Assembly (NCBI GenBank): GCA_049334165.1
Contig: JBEGHD010000012.1
Length of the DNA stretch: 64,000 nucleotides
Source of the DNA: JBEGHD01 sp049334165
GTDB lineage: Bacteria; Bacteroidota; Bacteroidia; Flavobacteriales_D; Sanyastnellaceae
Direction: 5' to 3' (one strand)
The notes under the pieces are model-generated. The model saw only the letters and a list, made by a program, of their open reading frames with translations. It ran no database searches and was not told where the DNA came from. A program made the position numbers and the translations under genes. This document shows positions 22,847 through 30,975 of this stretch, in pieces. The first letter of the stretch is position 1, and each line of letters opens with the position of its first letter.

Positions 22847-23818
22847 TTAATTGTCGCATTCACTTCCAATTACGGAAAGAAAGAGTAACAAATCTGAGGC
22901 ATTCACTTCTGAGTCGGTATTTAGGTCGTAGGTGCAGTTTCCATCGCAGCCAAAATCGGAGAGTAGGAGCAAAAGATCCGCGGAGTTGATAGATCCGTTA
23001 GAATCCAGGTCCTGAACACATCCTCCTTCGGGAAGCTCGTCTTCGTCCAAAAACCCATTGCAGTTGTTGTCGATTCCTTCGGCAGTTCCCGGTGCTCCGG
23101 GGTAAATCGTTTCGTCAGAATCGTTACAATCCGTGTTGCTCAACGAAAAGCCTTCTTCAAGTGTGCAAGTGACAATCGAGTCTTGAGGTGATCCAAATCC
23201 GTCACCGTCCTGATCGGTATAAGCAATAAATGCCTCGTCAATCGATTCTGGATTTTGGTCGTCACAATCCAATCCGCCAAACTCCACGCTGTCTTCGCCA
23301 TCGCCATCCTGATCGAAATCTGAAAGACCATCGCAGTTCTGATCGACACCATCGTACCAAATTTCTTCAGCCTCGGGATTCACGGCCGGGTTCATGTCGT
23401 CACAATCTTCGAGGTTGGTAAAGCCATCGTTGTCGTTGTCGACAATTCCCGCACACACAAAAAATGCATCGATGCAGTTTTCTTCGAGGCAGGCAGCGCA
23501 GTCCTCTTCGGTGCCGAGACCACAAGGGAAGAAACAATTTTGGATGGCGCAGTTCATCTGCTCATTAAAGCATTCGATGCAGCTCACAGAAAGAGGAGTT
23601 TGCGTTTGAAGGCACTCCTGGAGGCAAGCTTCGGGATCGGGCTGCTGCAGACAGCTCGTTCCGCAAGAGGCCACCAGGCTTTGCACAAAGTCAAGATTTT
23701 CGGAGAGGTAATCGAGGTCGGCTTCATTGCAGTTTCCATCCTGTCCCGCTGCCGGGAAAGATAAAAGAGACAAACTGATGAAAGCTACCGCCAACGGTAA
23801 CCATTTTAAAATGGCCAT
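22847..23818 (-). CDS. secreted MopE/dockerin-like calcium-binding protein
   Basis: This is a 323-residue exported protein (signal WLPLAVAFISLSLLSFPAAG). An N-terminal cysteine-rich region (about 24-120, many CxxxC pairs) is followed by three MopE-type putative metal-binding repeats with the cores DNDGFTNLEDCDD, DQDGDGEDS...DCDDQNP and DQDGDGFGSPQDS...NDSDETIYPGA. The C-terminus has two dockerin-like units (DLDSNGSINSADLLLLLSDFG, given here as DSNGSINSADLLLLL, and DLNTDSEVNASDLLLFLS) ending two residues from the stop. EF-hand-like Asp/Asn loops imply calcium binding. No T9SS sorting domain follows. ATG at 23818 is chosen over a TTG 16 codons upstream. Confidence 0.8.
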   Translation of the reverse strand: MAILKWLPLAVAFISLSLLSFPAAGQDGNCNEADLDYLSENLDFVQSLVASCGTSCLQQPDPEACLQECLQTQTPLSVSCIECFNEQMNCAIQNCFFPCGLGTEEDCAACLEENCIDAFFVCAGIVDNDNDGFTNLEDCDDMNPAVNPEAEEIWYDGVDQNCDGLSDFDQDGDGEDSVEFGGLDCDDQNPESIDEAFIAYTDQDGDGFGSPQDSIVTCTLEEGFSLSNTDCNDSDETIYPGAPGTAEGIDNNCNGFLDEDELPEGGCVQDLDSNGSINSADLLLLLSDFGCDGNCTYDLNTDSEVNASDLLLFLSVIGSECDN

Positions 23819-23989
23819 CCTCGCTAAATTTTTTCTAAAGAAACGAAATTGAAAATTGGTTTTCAATAGGGCGGTATGAATCTTCTACGCAAGAATTGCG
23901 AATGAGTTTGATCCAGAGCGAAGAAGCCCGTCAGCCACGAAAATTTTGTTTCTTGCAGAACGATTGCGCTCAGTCGCGATTTCAATTCA

Positions 23990-23997
23990 TAAATTTG
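23990..23997 (+). promoter_or_regulatory. putative -7 box of the mechanosensitive channel operon
   Basis: TAAATTTG matches the TAnnTTTG consensus, 25 bp before the start codon. The nearest TTG upstream is 23 bases away, longer than the usual spacer, so the assignment is tentative. Confidence 0.4.
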
Positions 23998-24022
23998 GCT
24001 CTGCTCAACAAAAACAGCTGAA

Positions 24023-25303
24023 ATGTTTAAAGAACTTTACGATTGGTTTAGGTCTCTTCTCGAAGACAACACAGGTCTTTCCGGAGATTCACTCGAATTT
24101 GCCCTTCTCGGCCTCATGCTTCTGTCTGTGATCATCGTTTCGTGGATCGTGTTCAAAATTGTCCGCGAAACGCTTGTGAGCATCATCCATCGCTTTGCCA
24201 AAAGAACCACCTCCGAGTGGGACGATGTGCTGGTGAAAAGAAAGTTCTTTAGATATGTTTCGCTGCTGCTCCCGGGAGTGGTTTTACTGCTTTCGGTAGA
24301 TGCTACTCTAACCGACTTTGAAGAGGCCATTCCATACGTCAACAGATTTGTCCGGATTTACTTCGTCTTCGTTTTTCTTTCCATTGTCAACTCCTTTCTC
24401 AACGCCCTGGGAGATGTTCTTCAGGGTTTTCCAGCATTTGAAGACAAACCCATTCGAAGCTATACTCAGGTAGGGAAAATCCTTTTCGCGCTTGTGGCTC
24501 TGATCTTTGTCGTAGCGATTTTGATGAACAAATCTCCGGTGTATATCCTCACGGGGTTGGGTGCTGTTACAGCCATTTTGCTCTTGCTCTTCCGCGATCC
24601 GATTTTGGGCCTGGTGGCGAGTATCCAAATGAGCACGATCGATATGGTGCGCATTGGCGACTGGATCACCATGCCGAAATACGGTGCCGATGGAAATGTG
24701 GTGGAAATCAATCTCACCTCCCTGAAGGTGCAGAACTTCGACAAGACCATCACCATCATCCCAAGTTACGCTTTCATCAGCGACTCCTTTACCAACTGGC
24801 GGGGGATGACAGACTCTGGAGGGCGAAGAATCAAACGCCACGTCAATATCAAAATCAGCAGCATTCGATTTGTCGATGACAAGCTGATGGAGAAGCTCAG
24901 AAAACTGGAAATTCTCAAGGATTACCTGCAGGAAAAGTCAGACGAAATTCAGAAATACAACCGTGACCACAACTTTGACGATGAGGTGTTGCTCAACGGT
25001 CGCAGACTCACAAACATCGGTGTTTACAGAATTTACGCACAGGAATACATCAAGCGAAACGAAAACATTCATCCCGACATGATCGCCATGGTGAGGCAGT
25101 TACAATCGGGCGAGTCGGGAGTGCCGATCGAGATTTACGCATTTAGCAAAAATCAGGAGTGGCCGATTTACGAAGGAATTATGGCCGACATTTTTGATCA
25201 CTTGCTGGCGGCAACTTCTTACTTCGATCTCGAAATTTTCCAAAACCCATCGGGGGCCGACTTCCAGGCACTGGCTGCATTGCGCGAATCGAGCGAGTCA
25301 TGA
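24023..25303 (+). CDS. MscS-family mechanosensitive ion channel (YbdG-like)
   Basis: The 426-residue inner-membrane protein has five hydrophobic segments: about 28-48, 75-92, 105-125, 150-168 and 172-195. The last is the pore-type helix leading into FRDPILGLVASIQM and the MscS beta domain (VRIGDWITMPKYGADGNVVEINLTSLKV, of which RIGDWITM and VVEINLTSLKV are the key parts). Then come IIPSYAFISDSFTNW and a C-terminal alpha/beta domain with insertions. Length and layout resemble E. coli YbdG. Such channels release solutes on hypo-osmotic shock. It overlaps the CPBP protease gene by 4 nt (ATGA). Confidence 0.88.
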   Translation: MFKELYDWFRSLLEDNTGLSGDSLEFALLGLMLLSVIIVSWIVFKIVRETLVSIIHRFAKRTTSEWDDVLVKRKFFRYVSLLLPGVVLLLSVDATLTDFEEAIPYVNRFVRIYFVFVFLSIVNSFLNALGDVLQGFPAFEDKPIRSYTQVGKILFALVALIFVVAILMNKSPVYILTGLGAVTAILLLLFRDPILGLVASIQMSTIDMVRIGDWITMPKYGADGNVVEINLTSLKVQNFDKTITIIPSYAFISDSFTNWRGMTDSGGRRIKRHVNIKISSIRFVDDKLMEKLRKLEILKDYLQEKSDEIQKYNRDHNFDDEVLLNGRRLTNIGVYRIYAQEYIKRNENIHPDMIAMVRQLQSGESGVPIEIYAFSKNQEWPIYEGIMADIFDHLLAATSYFDLEIFQNPSGADFQALAALRESSES

Positions 25304-25968
25304 GAAAACAAAAGATGATCGTCCAGCTGGCCACACTCACGCTCGTGGGTATGAGCGCCATCGGACTGTTGATCGTTTACTACTTTCAGGAACGAACCAT
25401 CCTCGAGCTTTTTCGTGGAAAAATTCCCATTTGGCAACAGCTCGGAATCGGGTTGCTGGCAGGACTTGCCAGCGGCTGGTGTGCGCAAAAAATTGTCGAC
25501 CAACCTTTCATGGAAGAAGTAAACATTCGCTACAGCCGGATGATTGGTGAGCTTCACCTAACCTGGCCGCAAATTGTCTACGTTTCGCTGTCGGCAGGTA
25601 TTGGTGAAGAAATCCTCTTCCGCGGAGCCATTCAGCCTTTTTTGGGAATTCTCATCACGGCAGTCATCTTCGTGGCCATCCATGGCTACCTCAATCCACG
25701 AGATTGGAAGATCAGCCTCTACGGACTTTTCATGACCGTTGTGATTTCAGTACTGGGTTGGTTTACCAGCGAATATGGAATTCTCATTGCCATTGTGGCG
25801 CACTCCATGATCGATCTTTATCTGCTGACAGTAATGAAAAGGCGGGAAGATGATGAGCCGGAAATTGCTGACGATGTGGTTTGGACCTGGAGCGATGACG
25901 AAGACTCCACCGAAATGGATGAACCGCAGGAAGAAGACTCCGACAAAACAGTCGGTGAAAACCTCTAG
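25300..25968 (+). CDS. CPBP family intramembrane glutamic protease
   Basis: This 222-residue membrane protein has about six hydrophobic segments and the three CPBP (Abi/CaaX-like) motifs: GEEILFRG (about 104-111), FVAIHGYL with the conserved histidine (about 125-132), and AHSMIDL (about 165-171). The C-terminal 45 residues are a highly acidic cytosolic tail (EDEDSTEMDEPQEEDS-like), which is unusual in length. Family members are Rce1-like proteases or, in bacteria, self-immunity and regulated-proteolysis factors. Overlap with the MscS-like gene suggests coupled expression. Confidence 0.85.
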   Translation: MRKQKMIVQLATLTLVGMSAIGLLIVYYFQERTILELFRGKIPIWQQLGIGLLAGLASGWCAQKIVDQPFMEEVNIRYSRMIGELHLTWPQIVYVSLSAGIGEEILFRGAIQPFLGILITAVIFVAIHGYLNPRDWKISLYGLFMTVVISVLGWFTSEYGILIAIVAHSMIDLYLLTVMKRREDDEPEIADDVVWTWSDDEDSTEMDEPQEEDSDKTVGENL

Positions 25969-26022
25969 GGCATGGCAGAGGAACGAATTAACGGAGCGAG
26001 ACTTCACTTGTCGCAACATCTT

Positions 26023-26030
26023 TATCTTTG
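26023..26030 (+). promoter_or_regulatory. -7 promoter box directly before the SUI1-family gene
   Basis: TATCTTTG is an exact TAnnTTTG match and ends only six bases before the ATG at 26037. Transcription would start at or within a few bases of the start codon, implying a leaderless or nearly leaderless mRNA. No TTG is present at the standard 19-base spacing. Confidence 0.5.
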
Positions 26031-26036
26031 CAGCCT

Positions 26037-26384
26037 ATGGCTAAGAAAAACAAGAAAGACCGCGTAAACGTGGTGTATTCCACAAATCCAGATTTTGATT
26101 ACGAACACGACCGTGAAGAAGAGCAGGAAACCCTGCCTCCGAAGGAACAGGACCTCCGCGTGATGCTCGACAAAAAGCAGCGCAAGGGAAAAGCCGTGAC
26201 GTTGATTGAAGGATTTGTCGGTACTGATGATGACATGAAGGACCTCGGTAAAATGCTGAAGTCGAAGTGCGGAGTAGGAGGAACGGCTAAAAATGGCGAG
26301 ATCCTGGTTCAGGGCGACTTTCGCGACAAGGTACTCGAGCTATTGAAAGACGCAGGCTACAAAGCCAAAAAATCCGGTGGCTGA
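26037..26384 (+). CDS. SUI1/eIF1-family translation factor (YciH-like)
   Basis: The 115-residue product has a charged, lysine-rich N-terminal extension. The SUI1 domain occupies residues about 45-112: KGKAVTLIEGFVGTDDDMKDLGKMLKSKCGVGGTAKNGEI is represented by the key pieces VTLIEGF, LGKMLKSKCGVGGTAKNG and ILVQGDFRDKVLELL. Bacterial YciH homologues are thought to influence start-codon selection fidelity. The start is set at ATG 26037 (MAKKNKKDR). It precedes the rRNA methyltransferase gene by 36 bp on the same strand, making a small translation-related pair. Confidence 0.9.
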   Translation: MAKKNKKDRVNVVYSTNPDFDYEHDREEEQETLPPKEQDLRVMLDKKQRKGKAVTLIEGFVGTDDDMKDLGKMLKSKCGVGGTAKNGEILVQGDFRDKVLELLKDAGYKAKKSGG

Positions 26385-26420
26385 TTTAATGCCGTTGAAA
26401 TTTTACAAGATTTTTTACCG

Positions 26421-27587
26421 ATGGAAGAACTAATGGACATAACGGCCAAGTGCCAAATGGGGATGGAGGAAATCCTCCAGCGAGAATTGACAGAACTGGG
26501 AGCGAAGGAAGTCAAAACCGGCAGGCGTGCTGTTTACTTCAAGGGCGATACCAAACTACTCTACGCTGCCAACTACCGCTGTCGCACTGCGCTAAAGTTT
26601 TTGGTGCCGATTTTTCAGTTTACCGCCAGCAGTCCCGAAGAGCTTTACGAAGAGGCAGTGAAAAAGCCATGGGAAAAAATCATGCGCTGCGAGCAGACGT
26701 TCTCCACCGAAGCCAGTGTGCACTCACCGCACTTTACGCATTCCAAGTACGCGGCTCTAAAGTTGAAAGACGCCATTGCCGACAGTTTTAGAAAACACAT
26801 GAACAAGCGCCCCGATGTGGATCCCGAAAAGCCTGATGTGGCTTTCAACCTGCACATCGATCGTACTGTGGTTACTGTTTCTATTGACAGTACAGTAGAT
26901 CCACTTTTTAAGCGCGGCTATCGTCAGGGAGGTTCTTTTGCACCAATCAGCGAAACGCTGGCTGCGGGGATGATCATGCTCACCGGATGGCATGGCGAAA
27001 AAGATTTTTACGACCCAATGTGCGGTTCGGGAACTCTTCTGATGGAAGCCGCGCTGATTGCCGGAAATATCGCTCCGCAAAAGGTGCGCGAGGATTTCGG
27101 GTTTTTCCGCTGGAAAGATTTTGACGAGAAAATCTGGAAAGAAGTGCTAGCTGAAGCCGAAGCTGCCGAGCGCCCCATTGATTGCCATATTTACGGCAGC
27201 GACATCGATCGCAGGCAGGCCGAAACCACCAAACAAAACATGGAGGATGTCGGCATGGGCGATGTGATAGAAGTGGAGCACGCAGACTTTAGAAAATTAC
27301 AGCCAAAGGGCGAAACCGGATTGATCGTGATGAACCCGCCCTACGATGAGCGACTCAAGTCTGAAGACATCGAAAAGTTCTACAGTGAGATTGGCGATGC
27401 CTTAAAACAAAACTGGAAAGGATTTAACGCCTGGATCATCTCGGCAAACTTTGATGCACTCAAGCGAGTGGGACTAAAGCCCTCGAGAAAAATTCCACTT
27501 CAAAACGGTGCACTCGACTGCAAGTTTCAGAAGTACGAAATGTATGCCGGTAGTAAGAAAAGGTCGAAAAATCCGGAGATGAAGTAA
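26421..27587 (+). CDS. THUMP-domain 23S rRNA (guanine-N2)-methyltransferase, RlmL N-terminal type
   Basis: This 388-residue RNA methyltransferase has a THUMP-type RNA-binding domain at about 10-160 (ADITAKCQMGMEEIL-like head, FNLHIDRTVVTVSID). The UPF0020 methylase domain carries YDPMCGSGTLLMEAALIAGN (about 197-216), YGSDIDRRQAETTKQN, and the catalytic VMNPPYDERL near residue 300. It corresponds to the RlmL half of E. coli RlmKL, which methylates G2445 of 23S rRNA; the RlmK half is absent, as in many bacteria. It is followed immediately by a strong terminator. Confidence 0.9.
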   Translation: MEELMDITAKCQMGMEEILQRELTELGAKEVKTGRRAVYFKGDTKLLYAANYRCRTALKFLVPIFQFTASSPEELYEEAVKKPWEKIMRCEQTFSTEASVHSPHFTHSKYAALKLKDAIADSFRKHMNKRPDVDPEKPDVAFNLHIDRTVVTVSIDSTVDPLFKRGYRQGGSFAPISETLAAGMIMLTGWHGEKDFYDPMCGSGTLLMEAALIAGNIAPQKVREDFGFFRWKDFDEKIWKEVLAEAEAAERPIDCHIYGSDIDRRQAETTKQNMEDVGMGDVIEVEHADFRKLQPKGETGLIVMNPPYDERLKSEDIEKFYSEIGDALKQNWKGFNAWIISANFDALKRVGLKPSRKIPLQNGALDCKFQKYEMYAGSKKRSKNPEMK

Positions 27588-27622
27588 AAAAACCGCCTCG
27601 CGGGTATTGAGGCGGTTTTTGG
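27588..27622 (+). terminator. intrinsic terminator
   Basis: AAACCGCCTC and GAGGCGGTTT form a 10-bp stem with a CGCGGGTATT-type loop and a T-tract. The flanking A and T runs let it also serve the convergent T9SS gene at 27643. Confidence 0.88.
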
Positions 27623-27642
27623 AAAAAGCTTTCAGTAGCTAC

Positions 27643-29523
27643 TTATTGCTTGATCATTTTTTTGGTGAGTAGCTGACCATTGGCATAGAGCGAATAATAG
27701 TAAACCCCGCTTGCGTGAGAAGCTCCATTCCAGGTTGTTGAGTAGATGCCTGATTGAAGATTCCCTTCCATTAGCACTTCTACTACTTTTCCAACTTTAT
27801 CAGTGATTTCTAGTTTTACTTGAGCGTTTTCAGGAATTTCAAAATCAATTCTGGTGCGGTCCTGAAAAGGGTTGGGCACGTTTTGCTCTAGTTTGAGTTG
27901 GTTATCACTGCTGTCCTCTGACGAACTACCTGACTGCGTTTGATTTTTCAGGTTGCAGCAATCATCCGTGTCCTGCTGGACTTTTTGCATCTGGCTCGAT
28001 ATCGAATTCAATTTCTCCTCAAGCTTCTGTATTTTGTTTTCGAGCTCCTCTATGTCGTCATTCTTGCTTTTGGTGAGCGAGTCCTGAGTAGCAATCACCT
28101 GGCTCTGTTCATTAAAGCCGGCAATGAGGATGGGGATGAGATCCTGGTAGCGGACGGCTTTGAAGGTAAAAGGTTCAATTTCTTCACCATCTTCATTGAC
28201 TCTGCCTGGGGTCGTCACTTCGGTTACTAGCTCGGGCAAAACTCCTTCTAGCTGCTGGGCTATCACTCCATAGCACAACCCCTCTTCTAAGCTGAGTTCC
28301 GTAATACTTGGGTCAAAATTGTAAATCTTCGGTTCAATTTGTGCTAGTATTCCAGAAGCATCTTCAATGGGATTAATATTCTGCTTTAGGTTCTCGTCAC
28401 TCGTTGTGTATCCATTAGACGAGTACACTCTTCCATTAAAAAATCCAGCCCAGTGATTTTGGTTGACAGTAGCGTTCGCATATCCATAGATGCCATATGC
28501 TCTGCCAATACTTGCAGCATTATTTGCATATCCTGAAACTCCTACATTATGAGAATGGTGTGCGTCTTGTGTACTTATTCCATCTACTCCAATGGCCCTG
28601 GTTCCCTCAAAAAATACTTGGTCTCTTGTAGCTGTTCCTCTGATTCCAATAGGCTGTCTTCCGCCATGAGCCCAAAAATAGCCTCCATAATTGAACATGA
28701 AAATCTCTTCGTAAAAGTTTTCAGAATATGAATAAATCCCATATTTATCTTCTGATGTTCCTGTTTCATGTCTGGCAATGTTTCTCACATTTAGAGCAAT
28801 GTCGTCAGTAGAATGTGGTCTCTCTCCAAAATATTGCACGTCTAATCTGGCCCGGGGTTGCCCATAATTAAAATTGGTGCCATCATTCAAGCCATGTGGC
28901 ATAGTGCTGAAATCACCTATACCCACATTTCCCCAAGGTGTTAGTCGCATTGTTTCAAGTCCTTGTTCTGTTGTGCCAGGACCGACTTCATCAGACCTTT
29001 GTAAAAACAAAGAACGAAAGAAATCTGCATCCTCTTCACCTGTCTGGCACCCCCAGGCCAATACGGCATCAGTAAAGTTCTCGAAAGGACTTGGGAAGAG
29101 GCTCGGAGTTGGGCTTTCCATAAGTCCGCAATAGAGAAAATCTCTATTTGCAACGTAAGAGGTTCCAACATTAAACCAATCTCGATGGAGGTTTATATCA
29201 ATAATACCCGAACGAAGGTCGAGCATTGACCAACCTAAAAAATTCTCACCATTGAGTCCTAAAGACACCCGTTGTGCATTTTGGTCGCTTTCGCCATTCA
29301 AACCATTCCAAAGTGGTTGTTCAGAAATTCGAAACCTTTGAAAATTGTTGGTGGAAATTAAGATGTCCGCATTACCATCGTTGCGTAAATCCAGGTCTAC
29401 ATCGTCTGTGGCATCAAACCCTAACCAATTTGAAAGTGCCGGAGTATGGTTGAGCGATGTAACTTGAGAATATGTCATTGTGCAGGTGACAATGAAAAAG
29501 CATGTAATTAATATTCGTTTCAT
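27643..29523 (-). CDS. T9SS protein with endosialidase-chaperone (peptidase S74) domain
   Basis: This 626-residue secreted protein has a signal peptide (about 1-20) and a long beta-rich stalk (about 20-370). A peptidase S74 intramolecular chaperone domain follows (about 373-475), with TTSDENLKQNINPIED, where Ser375-Asp376 matches the self-cleavage dyad, and CYGVIAQQLEGVLPELV. Then come a coiled coil (about 484-518) and a type A T9SS sorting domain (about 545-626: LEQNVPNPFQDRTRIDFEI, ending GVYYYSLYANGQLLTKKM). S74 domains trimerise fibres and may cut themselves off. It lies 6 bp downstream of another T9SS gene and probably shares its mRNA, which begins at the polyproline leader. Confidence 0.88.
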   Translation of the reverse strand: MKRILITCFFIVTCTMTYSQVTSLNHTPALSNWLGFDATDDVDLDLRNDGNADILISTNNFQRFRISEQPLWNGLNGESDQNAQRVSLGLNGENFLGWSMLDLRSGIIDINLHRDWFNVGTSYVANRDFLYCGLMESPTPSLFPSPFENFTDAVLAWGCQTGEEDADFFRSLFLQRSDEVGPGTTEQGLETMRLTPWGNVGIGDFSTMPHGLNDGTNFNYGQPRARLDVQYFGERPHSTDDIALNVRNIARHETGTSEDKYGIYSYSENFYEEIFMFNYGGYFWAHGGRQPIGIRGTATRDQVFFEGTRAIGVDGISTQDAHHSHNVGVSGYANNAASIGRAYGIYGYANATVNQNHWAGFFNGRVYSSNGYTTSDENLKQNINPIEDASGILAQIEPKIYNFDPSITELSLEEGLCYGVIAQQLEGVLPELVTEVTTPGRVNEDGEEIEPFTFKAVRYQDLIPILIAGFNEQSQVIATQDSLTKSKNDDIEELENKIQKLEEKLNSISSQMQKVQQDTDDCCNLKNQTQSGSSSEDSSDNQLKLEQNVPNPFQDRTRIDFEIPENAQVKLEITDKVGKVVEVLMEGNLQSGIYSTTWNGASHASGVYYYSLYANGQLLTKKMIKQ

Positions 29524-29529
29524 GATTGT

Positions 29530-30492
29530 CTAGTTTATAATCACAATTCGTTTTTCCATTATTCCTGCTTGCGTATATACCTTTATAATGTATGTTCCTG
29601 ACTCAAGCTTCATATGTAAATTCTCGAAACTCATGTTAGAATAGTCTGAAACTAATCTGCCTGAGATTTCAAAGATTTGAATACGAATAATTCTGGAGTC
29701 GCAGCTCAAAAGTATGTTGCCGTTAGATGGGTTTGGGAAGACACTTAAGTTCGTTTCTTTTGGAAGTGTTTCTGTTACTTCTGTAATGAACTCACAACTA
29801 TCTGGGTGAGTAGTTAAGCAGAAGTCATCAAAGAAATAGTAAGAAAGCGCATCGTACTTTTGTCCTTCGATGATTTGAGCGATTTCTGTGGCAGAATCAC
29901 CGAAGAAATTTCCAAAAGCCACAAACTGGTATGCTGAGTCAGCAACAAAAGAAAATGATATTTCCGTCCAGTTCGTGGTGTCAGAGACAATCGCAGGTGA
30001 GCTGAAGGTACTAAAGTTTTCAATGGTATCAGACTCTCCTGTTGGTAAGTAGTTATCTACCATAAATAGGCAGCCTAGATTATTAGAAAACAAATTGGCC
30101 ACGTTATGGCGATAAGCGGCAGAAACAAAGAATGTCATATAATAGGTCTGACCTAACTCTAAAGGCTGAGTTAATTCAACGCCAAAATATTCGCGGGCAT
30201 TCTCTTGACTAGGACTGGAGCTGTAACTTACTGCTCCAAAAAACCCTTCTCCAGTTCGTGGAGTTTGATATCCAATGGCATTATTCCACCCAAGATTCTG
30301 ATTCTGAGTGCAGCTATTGAAGTAATCAGAGGTACCTCTGAATTCATGCCAGCCACTAACAGATGTTTCGATTGAACTCAGGGTTTCTGGACATTCAATT
30401 AATTCCTCCCCACTGGGGTTTGGTATTAAGTTTTGGCCACTCCCAGGCTTTACCAAAAACGCAAACAAAAGGAATACAGAAAAACGAATCAT
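29530..30492 (-). CDS. T9SS type A secreted protein, NLVPNGHFE family, third copy
   Basis: This 320-residue relative of the proteins at 9120 and 10458 has the same plan. A signal peptide (FSVFLLFAFLVKPGSGQ) precedes NLIPNPSGEELIECPETLSSIE. Shared spacing follows, with W-x-FRGTSDYFNSC matching SWRVTPDYFNSC of the others, then VELTQPLELGQTYYM, FGNFFGDSA and DDFCLTTHPD. A type A sorting domain with LSVFPNPSNGNILLSC ends the protein. Its C-terminus is not part of the 293-bp repeat. It begins with ATG and is preceded by the second polyproline leader element at almost the same distance as in copy 2. Confidence 0.87.
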   Translation of the reverse strand: MIRFSVFLLFAFLVKPGSGQNLIPNPSGEELIECPETLSSIETSVSGWHEFRGTSDYFNSCTQNQNLGWNNAIGYQTPRTGEGFFGAVSYSSSPSQENAREYFGVELTQPLELGQTYYMTFFVSAAYRHNVANLFSNNLGCLFMVDNYLPTGESDTIENFSTFSSPAIVSDTTNWTEISFSFVADSAYQFVAFGNFFGDSATEIAQIIEGQKYDALSYYFFDDFCLTTHPDSCEFITEVTETLPKETNLSVFPNPSNGNILLSCDSRIIRIQIFEISGRLVSDYSNMSFENLHMKLESGTYIIKVYTQAGIMEKRIVIIN

Positions 30493-30606
30493 GATTGATT
30501 TAGTATGTGATATTTGAAATAGTTAAGGTTAGTCCTCACTGACGCAGAGGTGCTCGTGAATCAGCAATTTTTGAATTGCTTGTAATTCAGGGTGGATTTT
30601 AATTTG

Positions 30607-30752
30607 GCCCTTGCAAAGGGCTAAGTGGGATGCTGAGCAAATAGTCGCCCTCGATCCCTGCTGCTATTTAGTTTGCGGGGGGGGGGGTAGGTTTTTCATA
30701 ATGGTTTTGGTGTTGTTCTGCTTGTTAAGTTAGAAAAAGTTTTTGAGAGTCT
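30607..30752 (-). promoter_or_regulatory. conserved 5' leader element with polyproline mini-ORF, copy B
   Basis: This is the reverse-strand counterpart of 10189-10328. Reading on the minus strand it has CTCAAAAAC, CTAACTTAA at 30733-30725, ACAACAC, AAAACCAT, the mini-ORF with 11 cytosines, then CCCACTTAGCCCTT and a GCCCTT/AAGGGC hairpin (30607-30621). A CCTC/GAGG hairpin follows before the coding start. Distances from the mini-ORF ATG to the paralogue start are about 207 bp here and 222 bp in copy A. Block order and spacing are kept while the linker sequence has diverged. Confidence 0.6.
30664..30699 (-). CDS. putative 11-codon polyproline leader peptide
   Basis: ATG at 30699 opens MKNLPPPPQTK followed by TAG at 30666-30664. 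The four prolines are encoded across 11 cytosines (minus strand), exactly as in copy A. Its reading frame relative to the cytosine run is the same despite a shifted ATG, which favours selection on translation. It is too short to be an ordinary protein. Confidence 0.45.
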   Translation of the reverse strand: MKNLPPPPQTK

Positions 30753-30975
30753 GGTGGTTGGGTTGGGTGTAAAAAACCATCACAGTCTATCAGTGAACGG
30801 ATGAATGACATAGTTTCCATCTAACTATTTAGTACAGCAAAGTCTCCTGCGCATCGCAAGGATCGGCCTTGAGCTCGCGCAAGAATTTTTCAAAGTCGAG
30901 ACTTACGAAGACCGTGAAGCCGCCAGGATCACTCGGTCGAAGTTAGTTGAGACTAAGTAAAATTTTGAGTAGAGG

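Noticed and set aside
24308..24841. Minus-strand open frame of 177 codons
   Set aside because: It is antisense to the MscS-like channel gene, has no recognisable domain, and its reading follows from the codon bias of the real gene.
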